Source: Bacteroidaceae bacterium (GTDB lineage Bacteria > Bacteroidota > Bacteroidia > Bacteroidales > Bacteroidaceae). From it: a DNA stretch of 50,917 nucleotides. The notes under the pieces are model-generated. The model ran no database searches and was not told where the DNA came from. It worked only from the letters and a program-made list of their open reading frames with translations. Shown here piece after piece: positions 24,110 through 32,942 of the stretch; position 1 is the stretch's first letter, and each line of letters begins with the position of its first letter. Position numbers and translations under genes: made by a program. The stretch spans positions 1 through 50,917 of the forward strand of contig JAFZZI010000017.1 of NCBI GenBank assembly GCA_017615835.1. The letters run 5' to 3'.

Positions 24110-27109
24110 ATGGAAAAAATGAAACGAACATTCAATCTCATCCTCATCCTCGCCCTCTGGCTCACGATGGCGCAGACGGCGTGGGCCGATGACGTGACAT
24201 GGTACATGAACAGCGGACAAGGCACGACTTGCAACCAGTCTGACCACCAAGCAGAATTCAGCAGCAACGGCAAAACGATGCTTTACACATGGACAGGTAC
24301 CGACCAGTTTATTTATTTTGGTCAAGTTGGTGAACAGACCATGTTCATGGATGTCCTCAATAACCATCTTTCAGTGTCATTCCCATACCTCGAAGGCACT
24401 GTGACCAAAGTCGAACTGTACAAATTGGATTTCTGGGACGCTGGCATGAAGTTTTCCGTAGGCAACGGTTCGCAGAATCTGATGAACGGGAATAGCGAAT
24501 ACTGTACTTCTGTAGATGTTAGTGGAAATACTCAGGACGTTACCTTTACGGGCAGCGTCGATGTGGATGCGAACCATCCGTTACGATTCACATTCAGCGT
24601 TAACGGGAGTGCTCCATTATATAACAGATCTTTCAGCTTTTGGAGTGGTGGATATATCAAGGTGACCTACACGCCTGCAACGGTAACCGATGCGGGACAC
24701 GTGTTCACATCTGCGAACATCAGCGCCAGCGGCAATGTGCTCACCGCAACCTGCTCCAGCACCGATGTCGCCCACACCGCCTTGTACGGTGCCAACCATC
24801 AGTACACGCTGACGCTCGTCGCCAACGATGGTATGGCAGACCCTTTTGTCAAGGTCAGTGCAGCAATCGACCCCACGTTGGGAGAATTCAACAATACGAC
24901 GCAACTCGAAGCCACGTGTACCATCGAATATGCGCCACAGGGCTCCAGCAATTGGACTACTACCGCACCTAACACCGAGGGCAACTACACCGCCCGAGCC
25001 ACCGTTGCCATCGGCGGTACGAACTACGTGCTGACAAAGAACTTCAGCGTGATAGCCGGATATAACATCACCAACAACAACCCGCAGCAGTTAAGCATCA
25101 ACAAGACAGGAGCCATGGCGGGTGAAAACATCACCGTCACCTTCACGCCGAAGATGGGCGAGAGCGTAGAAGCGCTGACTGTAACGGGTGACAACACGAA
25201 CCTGAGTATCGACAATGGCATCACCGATAACCACGACAACACCTACACATTCGCCATGCCGAATGAGGACGTAACCCTCGGCGGCACGTTCACATTCCCG
25301 ATGAATGCCGACAACTTCGCGCAGGATGGCAACATCTACACCATCAAGAACGCCGACGGGTGGGACTACTTCTGCCAGCGCATACAGTATGATGCTAACA
25401 TCGACGGCTTCAGCGGCAAGACCATCGAACTCGCTGCCGACAACATCACCGTGACGACGATGGCGGGCATGATGCATCCGTTTAAGGGAACCTTCGACGG
25501 CAAGGGCAAGACGCTGACTTTCAACCCCACTGAGGTTGGAATGTACACCGCCCCCTTCCAGAACACCGACGGCGCCACCATCTGCAACCTACATGCAACG
25601 GGACAGATTGAGGGCGGCACCAATTCCTACATAGGCGGCCTAGTGGGCAGTGCTAACGGCAACCTCACCATCCGTGACTGCCGCGTGAGCACCCAAATCA
25701 GCAGCACCGTCAGCGGCATTGCCAACAACGGTGGCTTCGTGGGCCTCCTGAGTTCGCATTACGATCAATGCCACATCACGGGCTGTGTGTTCGACGGACT
25801 CATCTACAACCCCAACTATTCCGGCTCGACCTACGGCTGCGGCGGCTTCGTCGGCTGCTTTTCGCAGTACGGATATGCCATGCTGGAAGACTGCCTCTTC
25901 CTGCACGGCCAGTACGACAACAACGGCAACAAGTGCGAACTCGACTGGGGATATGACAACGACAGGAACAGCACCTTCTTCCACCGTAGCAACGGCTACG
26001 GCGGGGGCACGTTGACCAACTGCTTCTACGTCGGCACACGCGGCTTGAAGCAAGGCTCGCCCGCTGTGGAATCGGCCGACGCTCCCGACAACTTCGCCCA
26101 CTTCGGCGACCCGACCGACCACTGCTTCATGCAGACCTACGGCCACACCATGGTCTTCGACGGCAAGTACTATACGCCGACATACGGTGACCTGGTGGAG
26201 AAGTACGACTACAGCGGGGTGAAGAGTTACATCATAGAGTACGACGACGCGCCCCTCGGCATTCCCGACATCACGTCGCCACTGTGGACGGAGAGTCTGC
26301 GCTACAACCGCTCGTTCACCTCTGGAAAGCCCGTGACGGTGATGCTGCCGTTCAACTTCACGAGAGACCGCATCACGCTGGCTGGATCCAACGCAAACCC
26401 GTCGGGAAAGTTCTACGAGTTCAAGGGCATCGAGGAGAATCTGGATCACAAGTGGGTGGCCGTGATGATAGAAGCAGGCGAGACATTATCGAACGAGGTG
26501 GGTGAGAACACGCTGCAGGCCAACCATCCGTACCTCTACGTGCCCAACGAGAGCACGAAGCATTGGGCCATGTATGTTAGCGGCGGCATCAACATCTTCA
26601 CCGAGGGCAACGAGGGCGGCACGAAGGAGACGGAGTATTACTATGGTGACGGCATGCCTTGGAACCACTGGAAGTTCAAAGGCACCTACCAGCCGCGCTA
26701 CTGGAGCGACAGCGAGAACCCTGAGGAAATTGGAAAGGTGTATGGCTTCGCAGGGAATACCAAGGTGGTGGACGGACAAACTGTCGTGGCCGGCGACTTC
26801 GTGAGGGCGAAGAGCGGCGCAAAGATTCGCCCGACGTCGTGCTACCTGGAGTGGGTAGAGCCACAGACCAACACCGCCCGCGCCCTGACCCGTGGCGCAG
26901 CGGCTGACGAGGAACTGCCACAAAGCATCACCGTCAAACTCATTTCGGCCAACGGCGAGACTACCGCCATCGGCACGCTCGACACCAAGACGGGCGAAGT
27001 GACCTTCGACAGCGAAGCCTGGTACACGCTGGACGGTGTTCGCCTGAGCGGCAAGCCCAGCAGCAAGGGTATCTATATCAATAATGGTAAAAAGGTTGTA
27101 ATCAAATAA
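24110..27109 (+). CDS. Large secreted repeat protein with Prevotella-type C-terminal tail
   Basis: 999 aa (996 from the second ATG, 24119). Signal peptide MKRTFNLILILALWLTMAQT, cleaved near AWA. The middle has beta-sandwich/Ig-like stretches (about 180-400) and a GLUG-like repeat region about 440-680 (YIGGLVGSANGNLTIRDCRV, GGFVGLLSSHYDQCHITGCV, CGGFVGCFS...LEDCLF). The end reads EAWYTLDGVRLSGKPSSKGI then YINNGKKVVIK, a tail seen on many Prevotella exported proteins and probably an export or attachment signal. It is an extracellular adhesin-like or glycan-binding protein; the target is unknown. GC content is clearly higher than in the gene before it, suggesting separate ancestry. Confidence 0.75.
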   Translation: MEKMKRTFNLILILALWLTMAQTAWADDVTWYMNSGQGTTCNQSDHQAEFSSNGKTMLYTWTGTDQFIYFGQVGEQTMFMDVLNNHLSVSFPYLEGTVTKVELYKLDFWDAGMKFSVGNGSQNLMNGNSEYCTSVDVSGNTQDVTFTGSVDVDANHPLRFTFSVNGSAPLYNRSFSFWSGGYIKVTYTPATVTDAGHVFTSANISASGNVLTATCSSTDVAHTALYGANHQYTLTLVANDGMADPFVKVSAAIDPTLGEFNNTTQLEATCTIEYAPQGSSNWTTTAPNTEGNYTARATVAIGGTNYVLTKNFSVIAGYNITNNNPQQLSINKTGAMAGENITVTFTPKMGESVEALTVTGDNTNLSIDNGITDNHDNTYTFAMPNEDVTLGGTFTFPMNADNFAQDGNIYTIKNADGWDYFCQRIQYDANIDGFSGKTIELAADNITVTTMAGMMHPFKGTFDGKGKTLTFNPTEVGMYTAPFQNTDGATICNLHATGQIEGGTNSYIGGLVGSANGNLTIRDCRVSTQISSTVSGIANNGGFVGLLSSHYDQCHITGCVFDGLIYNPNYSGSTYGCGGFVGCFSQYGYAMLEDCLFLHGQYDNNGNKCELDWGYDNDRNSTFFHRSNGYGGGTLTNCFYVGTRGLKQGSPAVESADAPDNFAHFGDPTDHCFMQTYGHTMVFDGKYYTPTYGDLVEKYDYSGVKSYIIEYDDAPLGIPDITSPLWTESLRYNRSFTSGKPVTVMLPFNFTRDRITLAGSNANPSGKFYEFKGIEENLDHKWVAVMIEAGETLSNEVGENTLQANHPYLYVPNESTKHWAMYVSGGINIFTEGNEGGTKETEYYYGDGMPWNHWKFKGTYQPRYWSDSENPEEIGKVYGFAGNTKVVDGQTVVAGDFVRAKSGAKIRPTSCYLEWVEPQTNTARALTRGAAADEELPQSITVKLISANGETTAIGTLDTKTGEVTFDSEAWYTLDGVRLSGKPSSKGIYINNGKKVVIK

Positions 27110-27112
27110 CGA

Positions 27113-27262
27113 ATGGAGGACACAGCAATGAAAAAGAGAGCATACGAGAAACCAACCTGCAGGGTCGTAGTGTTGCGACATAAGACAAATCTATTGATAA
27201 GCAGTCCCTACGACGCCACCCCGCCCAACGAAATCCCCGACTACGACGACTGGTTTGCTTGA
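27113..27262 (+). CDS. Small protein following surface-protein gene
   Basis: 49 aa (or 44 from the inner ATG at 27128): KKRAYEKPTCRVVVLRHKTN then LLISSPYDA and an acidic end DYDDWFA. Short proteins starting MKK(x)YxKPxxxVVxLxHxxxLL(I/V)xS occur commonly in Prevotella next to secreted-protein genes; a family-like pattern is recalled but no function is known. It lies 3 bp after the 999-aa gene and before a strong terminator, so it is part of that operon. Confidence 0.65.
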   Translation: MEDTAMKKRAYEKPTCRVVVLRHKTNLLISSPYDATPPNEIPDYDDWFA

Positions 27263-27327
27263 TTAAATGCTAATATGGTGAAATGACAACAATGCCCAAA
27301 GGCATCAATTGGAATGAACAATTCTAC

Positions 27328-27366
27328 AAACTCCTGCGCCTGTCACTTTGACTGGCGCAGGAGTTT
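27328..27366 (+). terminator. Rho-independent terminator
   Basis: Perfect 13-bp arms AAACTCCTGCGCC (27328-27340) and GGCGCAGGAGTTT (27354-27366) around a 13-nt loop, ending in TTTAT. It closes the secreted-protein operon. Confidence 0.85.
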
Positions 27367-27483
27367 ATCGTTAATGTAAATGCAGAGACATACCCACAAA
27401 AGACCATGCTTTTCATCATCCATCGGACAACTGTCAGCGACTTATGCGACAAGGTGATAAAAATGTAAGAAATGGCGCATAGT

Positions 27484-28413
27484 TCATATCAGCCTCCTCG
27501 GATGTTTCTTGCTTAATATTTCATGCTGCTTTTGAAGATTCACATGAGTGTATATTTGTGTTGTTACAACAGAACTATGACCAAGTAGATGTTGAATATA
27601 AGTAATGTCAACACCTTCTTCCAATAAAAGAGTTGCGTATGTATGACGAAAAGTGTGCGGGGTTATTTTCTTTTTAATTTGAGAAGATGCAACAAGATTC
27701 TTTATGAGTAGTCTCACGGATTGAGTAGAGAGTGTATTATGCAAACGGCTAACGAATAATGGAGATTGTGAGTCACAAGGACCTCGTTCGTTTAGCCAAT
27801 CTTTTATTGCTGCTAATGTGGCTTTCTGGCTGATATCTATTATTCGTTCTTTATTCCCTTTCCCAATGATTCTAACACACCCTTGCTTCATGTCAATATC
27901 GCATACACGCAGATCACACAGTTCACTGACACGCATACCAGAAGCGAACAGCAACTCGATAATAGCAATATTACGTGTTGCCATTTGATGGGAAAAAGTA
28001 TCTGAATTACAATCCATTCGTTGTTTATAAACAATGCCAAGCAATAACTTTACTTCTTTTATATTCATCACTGTGGGTAAGCGGATTGGCTCACGCATCC
28101 TGATTTTCATCTTCCGCATGGGACTGTTATACCATTCATTTTCATATTCGTAATAATTCAGCATGGCTTTAATTGTCGCAATCTTCCTTTTTATCGTTTT
28201 ATGCCGAAAGTGTGAAATGGCTTGAAGATATTTTCTTAATACATCTTTTGTCACTTCTGAAATATCAAGATCACCTATGCTACTAACGAATTGTAATAGA
28301 TCTGCTTTATAAGCATTCAATGTCTTCTCGCTTAATTTCTTCTCAAATTCGCAATGCCATAAGAATTCTTCTATGACAACGCTTACTTTTTGGTTGTTTT
28401 CATTTGCGTTCAT
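27484..28413 (-). CDS. Tyrosine recombinase (XerC/D or invertase type)
   Basis: 309 aa. The N-terminal SAM-like core-binding domain (FLWHCEFEKKLSEKTLNAYK) precedes the catalytic domain, with a full set of active-site residues: Arg in SGMRVSELCDLR (about residue 160), Lys in IGKGNKERII, His-x-x-Arg in TPHTFRHTYATLL, His in LLGHSSVVTT and the Tyr nucleophile in TQIYTHVNL (about residue 291). It is much shorter than IntDOT-type ICE integrases (about 410 aa) and resembles Xer or DNA invertases. Its start is about 62 bp from a 19-bp repeat whose inverted partner lies 3.4 kb away, so DNA inversion of the neighbouring gene pair is its most likely job here. Alternatives are integrase of a small island or a Xer paralogue. 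Confidence 0.88.
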   Translation of the reverse strand: MNANENNQKVSVVIEEFLWHCEFEKKLSEKTLNAYKADLLQFVSSIGDLDISEVTKDVLRKYLQAISHFRHKTIKRKIATIKAMLNYYEYENEWYNSPMRKMKIRMREPIRLPTVMNIKEVKLLLGIVYKQRMDCNSDTFSHQMATRNIAIIELLFASGMRVSELCDLRVCDIDMKQGCVRIIGKGNKERIIDISQKATLAAIKDWLNERGPCDSQSPLFVSRLHNTLSTQSVRLLIKNLVASSQIKKKITPHTFRHTYATLLLEEGVDITYIQHLLGHSSVVTTQIYTHVNLQKQHEILSKKHPRRLI

Positions 28414-28474
28414 TCTTCATTCATTTTGGGGATTTACATTAATAATATAAGATAAATAATGCAAATGAACGAAT
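28414..28474. other. Short gap between recombinase and left inverted repeat
   Basis: AT-rich, 61 bp. No TAnnTTTG element is seen on the plus strand here, so the gene placed at this side of the invertible segment may be poorly expressed. That is inference from absence. Confidence 0.4.
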
Positions 28475-28493
28475 GATAATAACAAATTATGGA
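28475..28493 (+). repeat. 19-bp inverted repeat, left copy, across ATP-grasp start codon
   Basis: GATAATAACAAATTATGGA; contains the ATG (28489-28491). Identical to the minus strand of 31878-31896. Similarity extends to about 25 of 28 positions outward (AACGAAT versus AACTAAC). Confidence 0.9.
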
Positions 28494-29499
28494 AACTAAA
28501 TTTAATGTTGTTTTAGTAGCAGACAGGTTATATACTGATGATATCAACACCGAATTTGATGCGTCAGATTTGGAGAAGATATCAGATGAATACTATTACG
28601 GATTGTACGAAGAACTGAAAAAGGTGTGTGGAGGAACGGTATTCCATTATCAATCGCCCAAGGATTTGGCCGACAATGCTTATAAGCATAAGGACGATAT
28701 TGTATTTACCATTTATGGAGGGGAGAAATCAAGAAACAGAATGGCCCTTGTGCCTGCTGTCTGCGAGAGTTACGGTTTGAAGTATGTCGGTGCTGACGCA
28801 TATGCGAGAATTATATGCCAAGACAAGTACTTGTCGAAGATATACTGTGAGCGATTTGGACTACGCACGGCACCGTCCTTCTTGCTTGAAGACGAGCAGG
28901 ACATCCAATTGATGAAGGACCTGACTTTTCCTTTGGTGTTGAAGCCGAACATGGAAGGCAGTTCTATTGGCATCACGGACGACTCTATTGTTTACAACAT
29001 GGAGCAAGCAAGCTCACTTGCTCGTCGTCTTTTCAAGGTTCATAACCAACCTGTACTGGCAGAAGAATTCATAGAGGGGAAAGAGGTCTCTTTCTACATT
29101 ATTGGACAAGGCGGTCATTTCTCCCTGCTGTCTGCCCTTGAAATATATATGGAGGGGGATGAAGATTTTCTGTGCAAGCACCTGTACTCGGCAGAGGTAA
29201 AGCATCATTCTGACGATATTGTGCATAGGGATATTACATATATGATTAGCCCTGAGGATATTGAAATAGTCAAGCAGATATTCATATCGCTTGGAAAAAT
29301 GGACTTTATGCGGGTTGATTGTAGACTAAGGGATAATGTCTTGTATCTGATAGAGTTGACGCCAGACGCATATATAGGCCCTTATTCTGGTTTTATTGAT
29401 GCAGCTCGCACCATTGGGAAGGACTATACAGAGGTGATAGACATGATTATTCATACTGCATATTCTTCAAATCAAAGTCAATATGCCAGTTTGAAATAA
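28489..29499 (+). CDS. ATP-grasp ligase, D-Ala-D-Ala ligase-like
   Basis: 336 aa, cytosolic. The N-terminal part has a Ddl-like Rossmann portion (NVVLVADRLYTDDINTEFDA; IVFTIYGGEKSRNRMALVPA). The ATP-grasp fold follows: CQDKYLSKIYCERFGLRTAP, then FPLVLKPNMEGSSIGIT (nucleotide-binding Lys and glycine loop), VLAEEFIEGKEVSFYIIG, and a metal region MRVDCRLRDNVLYLIELTPD. In authentic Ddl enzymes the last motif is ExNxxPG; here the Asn is Thr (ELTPDAYIGPYSGF), so metal binding or substrate may differ. It probably ligates an amino acid or peptide to a carboxyl substrate. It converges with and overlaps the STAND gene by 53 bp, and its start codon is inside the left inverted repeat. Its substrate cannot be read from sequence. 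Confidence 0.82.
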   Translation: METKFNVVLVADRLYTDDINTEFDASDLEKISDEYYYGLYEELKKVCGGTVFHYQSPKDLADNAYKHKDDIVFTIYGGEKSRNRMALVPAVCESYGLKYVGADAYARIICQDKYLSKIYCERFGLRTAPSFLLEDEQDIQLMKDLTFPLVLKPNMEGSSIGITDDSIVYNMEQASSLARRLFKVHNQPVLAEEFIEGKEVSFYIIGQGGHFSLLSALEIYMEGDEDFLCKHLYSAEVKHHSDDIVHRDITYMISPEDIEIVKQIFISLGKMDFMRVDCRLRDNVLYLIELTPDAYIGPYSGFIDAARTIGKDYTEVIDMIIHTAYSSNQSQYASLK

Positions 29500-31882
29500 A
29501 CGACAAAGCACGATTTACCGATGCATCTACCCTATTGTTGTGATTGCGGGGCAGAGGAATACCATGTAGTCGGTAATTCCAAAGCGGATCCTCGCTGGTG
29601 ACATACTTCATGGTCTCGCCGATATACTCGGCGTAGAGTTCGTCGTTTCCTGTCTTTTTGTAGAAATGGGCAATATTGAAGTATGCACATGCAACTATTT
29701 CCGTATTGTAATAGGTTCTTGTCTCCACCGCCTTGATTAAGTGTGGGATAATCTTACGTGCGGCATCATCCTCATTCCTCCAGTCTAATAGCGCTAATTG
29801 GTTCACGTGGATGGCTGTATAATCGAAACCCTCCTTGACAGTCAGGAGCGCCTGCTGCAATGCCCACTTCGTTTCGTCATCGTACAACGATTGAAACATT
29901 CTGACCACAGCAATATTATTGAATATCGAGTGTCTTTCTGTTACATCGTCATTCAACAGCTTTTTGGCAATTTCAAACTGCTTCTCTGCCTTTTTAAACC
30001 TGGCTGCAAGCGCCGATTGAACACCATAGGTCATTCTGGAATAAGCTTCCATTTTTGTGGCCCCCCTATCCCTGAAGTGTGTCACGCTCTCCCAAATTGG
30101 CGGAAGACTTTGTTCATAACGAATGTCCGAATATATTAACTCCGCATTACGAAGAATATAGCCATACTCAAACAGGTCTTTGTAGCTATCATTGCTGATA
30201 CATTCATGATACTCTGCGGCAGCCTCATTATATTTACCAACAACATAATTTAGCATTATTCTTGTGGAACGAAGTGCTATGAGATAGCCACTGGTCTTAT
30301 TGTGCGCATTATTTATTTCCTCTGTGCATATATCAAGAGCCTCTTCTTTATTACCGATTTCATCTAATACGATAATTTTCATTAATGTAAACCTCGACCC
30401 ACTACAGGTTGAGGTGCGCATAATATCATAAGCCCTATTGTAATGACCCAAGCTACAATGTAATGTAATCAGCCACAGGTCTATCCTCTCCAGTACGCTG
30501 CCATTCTTTGGCAGTGTGTCTTTTAGGCGCATGATGTTTTCAAGCAAACTGTTTGGGGAAATCATCTTAGTGGCTTCGTAGTACAGGTCATCAAGCAAAC
30601 GGAGCACCTTGCCATACTGCTTCAAACAAGCAGCATAAAATAGTTGCTTGCATAAAGCCGTAGAATTTGATACAGAAAACGTCTGACTTGGATTTGAGTA
30701 ATAATCATACCAGAACTGTTGGGCGAGTATGTTCAGGCTGTTCCATGCGTTACTGCTTCTGATGGAGGTGGAAACATAGTCATGGGTTACCAAGAAACCA
30801 CGCTGTGGGTCTTCAGTGACAAACCCCTTATCTATCAGGGACTGTAGCAATGGCTTGGTCAAGTCCCCGCCATACTTGATGTTATGAAGTAGCACAGCTT
30901 CGTCAAACACGGAATCTGGGACGGGCTCCACATGGTTCAGTATCGCCGATAGTACAAAGCGTTCATCAGAACTGAGCAGTCCTAATGCTTCTTTTGTAAA
31001 ATCATGATGTCGCACTCCTTCAACATTATACGGGCTATATTTGACCATGCACAGATAATCAATGATCGTGCGTAAGTTCTCTGGGTCAATCATCATGTCC
31101 CCCGTAATGATAGACTTTTGCGCATTGGGAATCTGTTCGATGATTTTTATAATGTCATCTTTAGACAATGCGCCGATTCTCATTGTCGTTACTGTTGCAC
31201 CATAGACTTTAAAGTTGTCAACCAGTTCTGAAAGCGGATAGTGCCCAGTCAAGTTTGTGGTATATTCAAGAATAAGCGTCGTGTCGTGTTGTTGTTTTAG
31301 TAACTCTGTGAGTGTCATCAATGAAACACTGTCTATATCCTGGATATTCTCAAAATGTAGAACTATGTTGGTTTCATGATTAAATATATACCGTACATAT
31401 TCATTAATAAGGGCAAAGGACTCCACGTCGTAAGCACTTAACACCTTTTCTTCTTTGAACGTAGCAACCTCTATTGCGCTGTCAAACAAAGCATTGACAA
31501 ACTTGATTACCCCATTGGGGATCATATCCACGATAGAAGCCCTTAAAGAATTAACCCCATTAATGGCAGCATTCTTATTCGCAACCCTTGACCTTAGATC
31601 CTGCACGAACAAAGTCAGGCTCATATCATTTGCCTTTGCGATACTTATGCTTTTAGCCAACTCACGATAAAAATAACCGTCTGCATAATCCGAAGAATGT
31701 TTTGTTTTAACATGATAAATATGTTTGTTATTTATCTTCTCCAATACGTTGTCGACTAAGGCTGTTTTTCCAATACCCGATTTCCCACATACAAAAATAG
31801 CCCTGTTGGCAGAAACATTTGTTTGGAGTAAGTTACCAAGTTGCCCTCTTTCTTTTACCCTATTTACAAATGATATATCCAT
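29447..31882 (-). CDS. STAND-like AAA+ ATPase with TPR-type C-terminal half
   Basis: 811 aa. N-terminal P-loop GKSGIGKTALVDN (about residues 33-45) with FVNRVKERGQLGNLLQ just before it, typical of Orc1/AAA_16 and STAND ATPases. IVLHFENIQDID may be the Walker B region (about 178-190). A winged-helix-like portion spans about 300-360, then helical repeats from about 390 to 790 (for example HYNRAYDIMRTSTCSG, TEINNAHNKTSGYLIALRST, ARFKKAEKQFEIAKKLLNDD) read as TPR-like. Such proteins sense a signal through the repeats and oligomerise; many are defence or transcription switches. No obvious N-terminal effector domain is present, so a partner protein may be the effector. Its start codon lies within the right inverted repeat, 39 bp after the membrane-protein gene, so it is presently the last gene of that operon. 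Confidence 0.8.
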   Translation of the reverse strand: MDISFVNRVKERGQLGNLLQTNVSANRAIFVCGKSGIGKTALVDNVLEKINNKHIYHVKTKHSSDYADGYFYRELAKSISIAKANDMSLTLFVQDLRSRVANKNAAINGVNSLRASIVDMIPNGVIKFVNALFDSAIEVATFKEEKVLSAYDVESFALINEYVRYIFNHETNIVLHFENIQDIDSVSLMTLTELLKQQHDTTLILEYTTNLTGHYPLSELVDNFKVYGATVTTMRIGALSKDDIIKIIEQIPNAQKSIITGDMMIDPENLRTIIDYLCMVKYSPYNVEGVRHHDFTKEALGLLSSDERFVLSAILNHVEPVPDSVFDEAVLLHNIKYGGDLTKPLLQSLIDKGFVTEDPQRGFLVTHDYVSTSIRSSNAWNSLNILAQQFWYDYYSNPSQTFSVSNSTALCKQLFYAACLKQYGKVLRLLDDLYYEATKMISPNSLLENIMRLKDTLPKNGSVLERIDLWLITLHCSLGHYNRAYDIMRTSTCSGSRFTLMKIIVLDEIGNKEEALDICTEEINNAHNKTSGYLIALRSTRIMLNYVVGKYNEAAAEYHECISNDSYKDLFEYGYILRNAELIYSDIRYEQSLPPIWESVTHFRDRGATKMEAYSRMTYGVQSALAARFKKAEKQFEIAKKLLNDDVTERHSIFNNIAVVRMFQSLYDDETKWALQQALLTVKEGFDYTAIHVNQLALLDWRNEDDAARKIIPHLIKAVETRTYYNTEIVACAYFNIAHFYKKTGNDELYAEYIGETMKYVTSEDPLWNYRLHGIPLPRNHNNRVDASVNRALSFISNWHIDFDLKNMQYE

Positions 31883-31896
31883 AATTTGTTATTATC
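31878..31896 (-). repeat. 19-bp inverted repeat, right copy, across STAND start codon
   Basis: Minus strand reads GATAATAACAAATTATGGA and includes the ATG at 31882-31880; exact inverted partner of 28475-28493. Confidence 0.9.
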
Positions 31897-31921
31897 GTTA
31901 GTTAAAACTAATATTTTAAAT

Positions 31922-32932
31922 TTAAAAGCTTACCTTTTCTTTGTTTAGTTCACTAAGAAGTTCCTCAGCTCTATCAATAGTTGTACTCCTATGTATTACG
32001 TAAAATATAAAACGTCTTTGAACAGATATCCAACATATAGTAAGCATAAGAACGATTTTCCCTAATAATGTTATATATGGAATGGAATACTTTAGGAATA
32101 TGCCAATCCAATCATTATCTTCAATAGCGGGCTTCTTAAAAGGAATATATGCTTGTATAATGGCGTAAATATACAAAACAAATATAAAAAAAGAAGGTAT
32201 TTTCAGATAAGAACTATTTAGTTTCCCTAAAACTAAAATAAAAGTGATAGTAGATACAGCACTAATATAGAAAGGCATCACATGAGCCATGGTAGAATTC
32301 GGATTACAACTCTCAACGATAACACCAGAAATACATATAATTAACAAGAGAGTCCATATAAAAATAGATTCCATATATGTATAATCATTTTTTACTCTTT
32401 TTTTATAATTTACAGTTACACTTGTTAATATTATATATATAGCAAACATTGCAGAGGAATTTAAGAAATCGAAGATTTGCTCGTAAATCGTAATGGTAAA
32501 AAAACAATCCATATTATATGACATAATTAATTCCCCTACGTAGCAGATTAACCAGACTATCCATACAATTAACCAGGCATAAAAGAATTGAGAAGCAGTA
32601 CCACGAACGGTTTTATATGCAGATTCAACGGTGTCATTATCATATATTTTAAGACCACAGTTTTTTTTCATATATTGTTTTATCTGTTCCTTAGAATCTA
32701 CAATATCAAACATTGTCCTTTTTCTTATTTTAATCAGAACATAAACTGTGATAATAATAAAGATACTCTGAAACAAATAATTTTCCCTGTTGTCTAAATA
32801 AAAATCTATAGTTCTATTATTTGCCCATACTGCCCATATCCCACTAATAAATACTGGAACAAGTCCTCCAATTACCGTAACCAAAATATTTGAAGTCTGG
32901 GCTTTGAAAAAAAACTTAATATTGTCGAACAT
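31922..32932 (-). CDS. Polytopic membrane protein, about eight transmembrane segments
   Basis: 336 aa. Hydrophobic segments are visible near residues 15-36 (NILVTVIGGLVPVFISGIWA), 50-66 (FQSIFIIITVYVLI), 113-135 (FFYAWLIVWIVWLICYVGEL), 150-172, 188-206 (IWTLLLIICISGVIV), 216-236, 240-262 (FFIFVLYIYAIIQAYI) and 285-306. Loops are short, and a cytosolic-looking stretch (MFDIVDSKEQIKQYMKKNCG) lies at about 72-92. No family recognised. It is 10 bp after the KaiC-like gene and before the STAND gene. A membrane effector or signal receptor for the module is plausible. Confidence 0.7.
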   Translation of the reverse strand: MFDNIKFFFKAQTSNILVTVIGGLVPVFISGIWAVWANNRTIDFYLDNRENYLFQSIFIIITVYVLIKIRKRTMFDIVDSKEQIKQYMKKNCGLKIYDNDTVESAYKTVRGTASQFFYAWLIVWIVWLICYVGELIMSYNMDCFFTITIYEQIFDFLNSSAMFAIYIILTSVTVNYKKRVKNDYTYMESIFIWTLLLIICISGVIVESCNPNSTMAHVMPFYISAVSTITFILVLGKLNSSYLKIPSFFIFVLYIYAIIQAYIPFKKPAIEDNDWIGIFLKYSIPYITLLGKIVLMLTICWISVQRRFIFYVIHRSTTIDRAEELLSELNKEKVSF

Positions 32933-32942
32933 AGTTTACTTG

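Noticed and set aside
25640-27181. Long minus-strand frames opposite the 999-aa secreted protein
   Set aside because: They are shadows of a GC-rich gene; the sequences are Arg/Val-rich without domain features.
27484-28413. Identifying the tyrosine recombinase as the ICE integrase
   Set aside because: At 309 aa it is about 100 residues shorter than IntDOT-type integrases and it adjoins the inverted repeats, so an invertase or Xer-type role fits better. The ICE integrase is probably outside the window.
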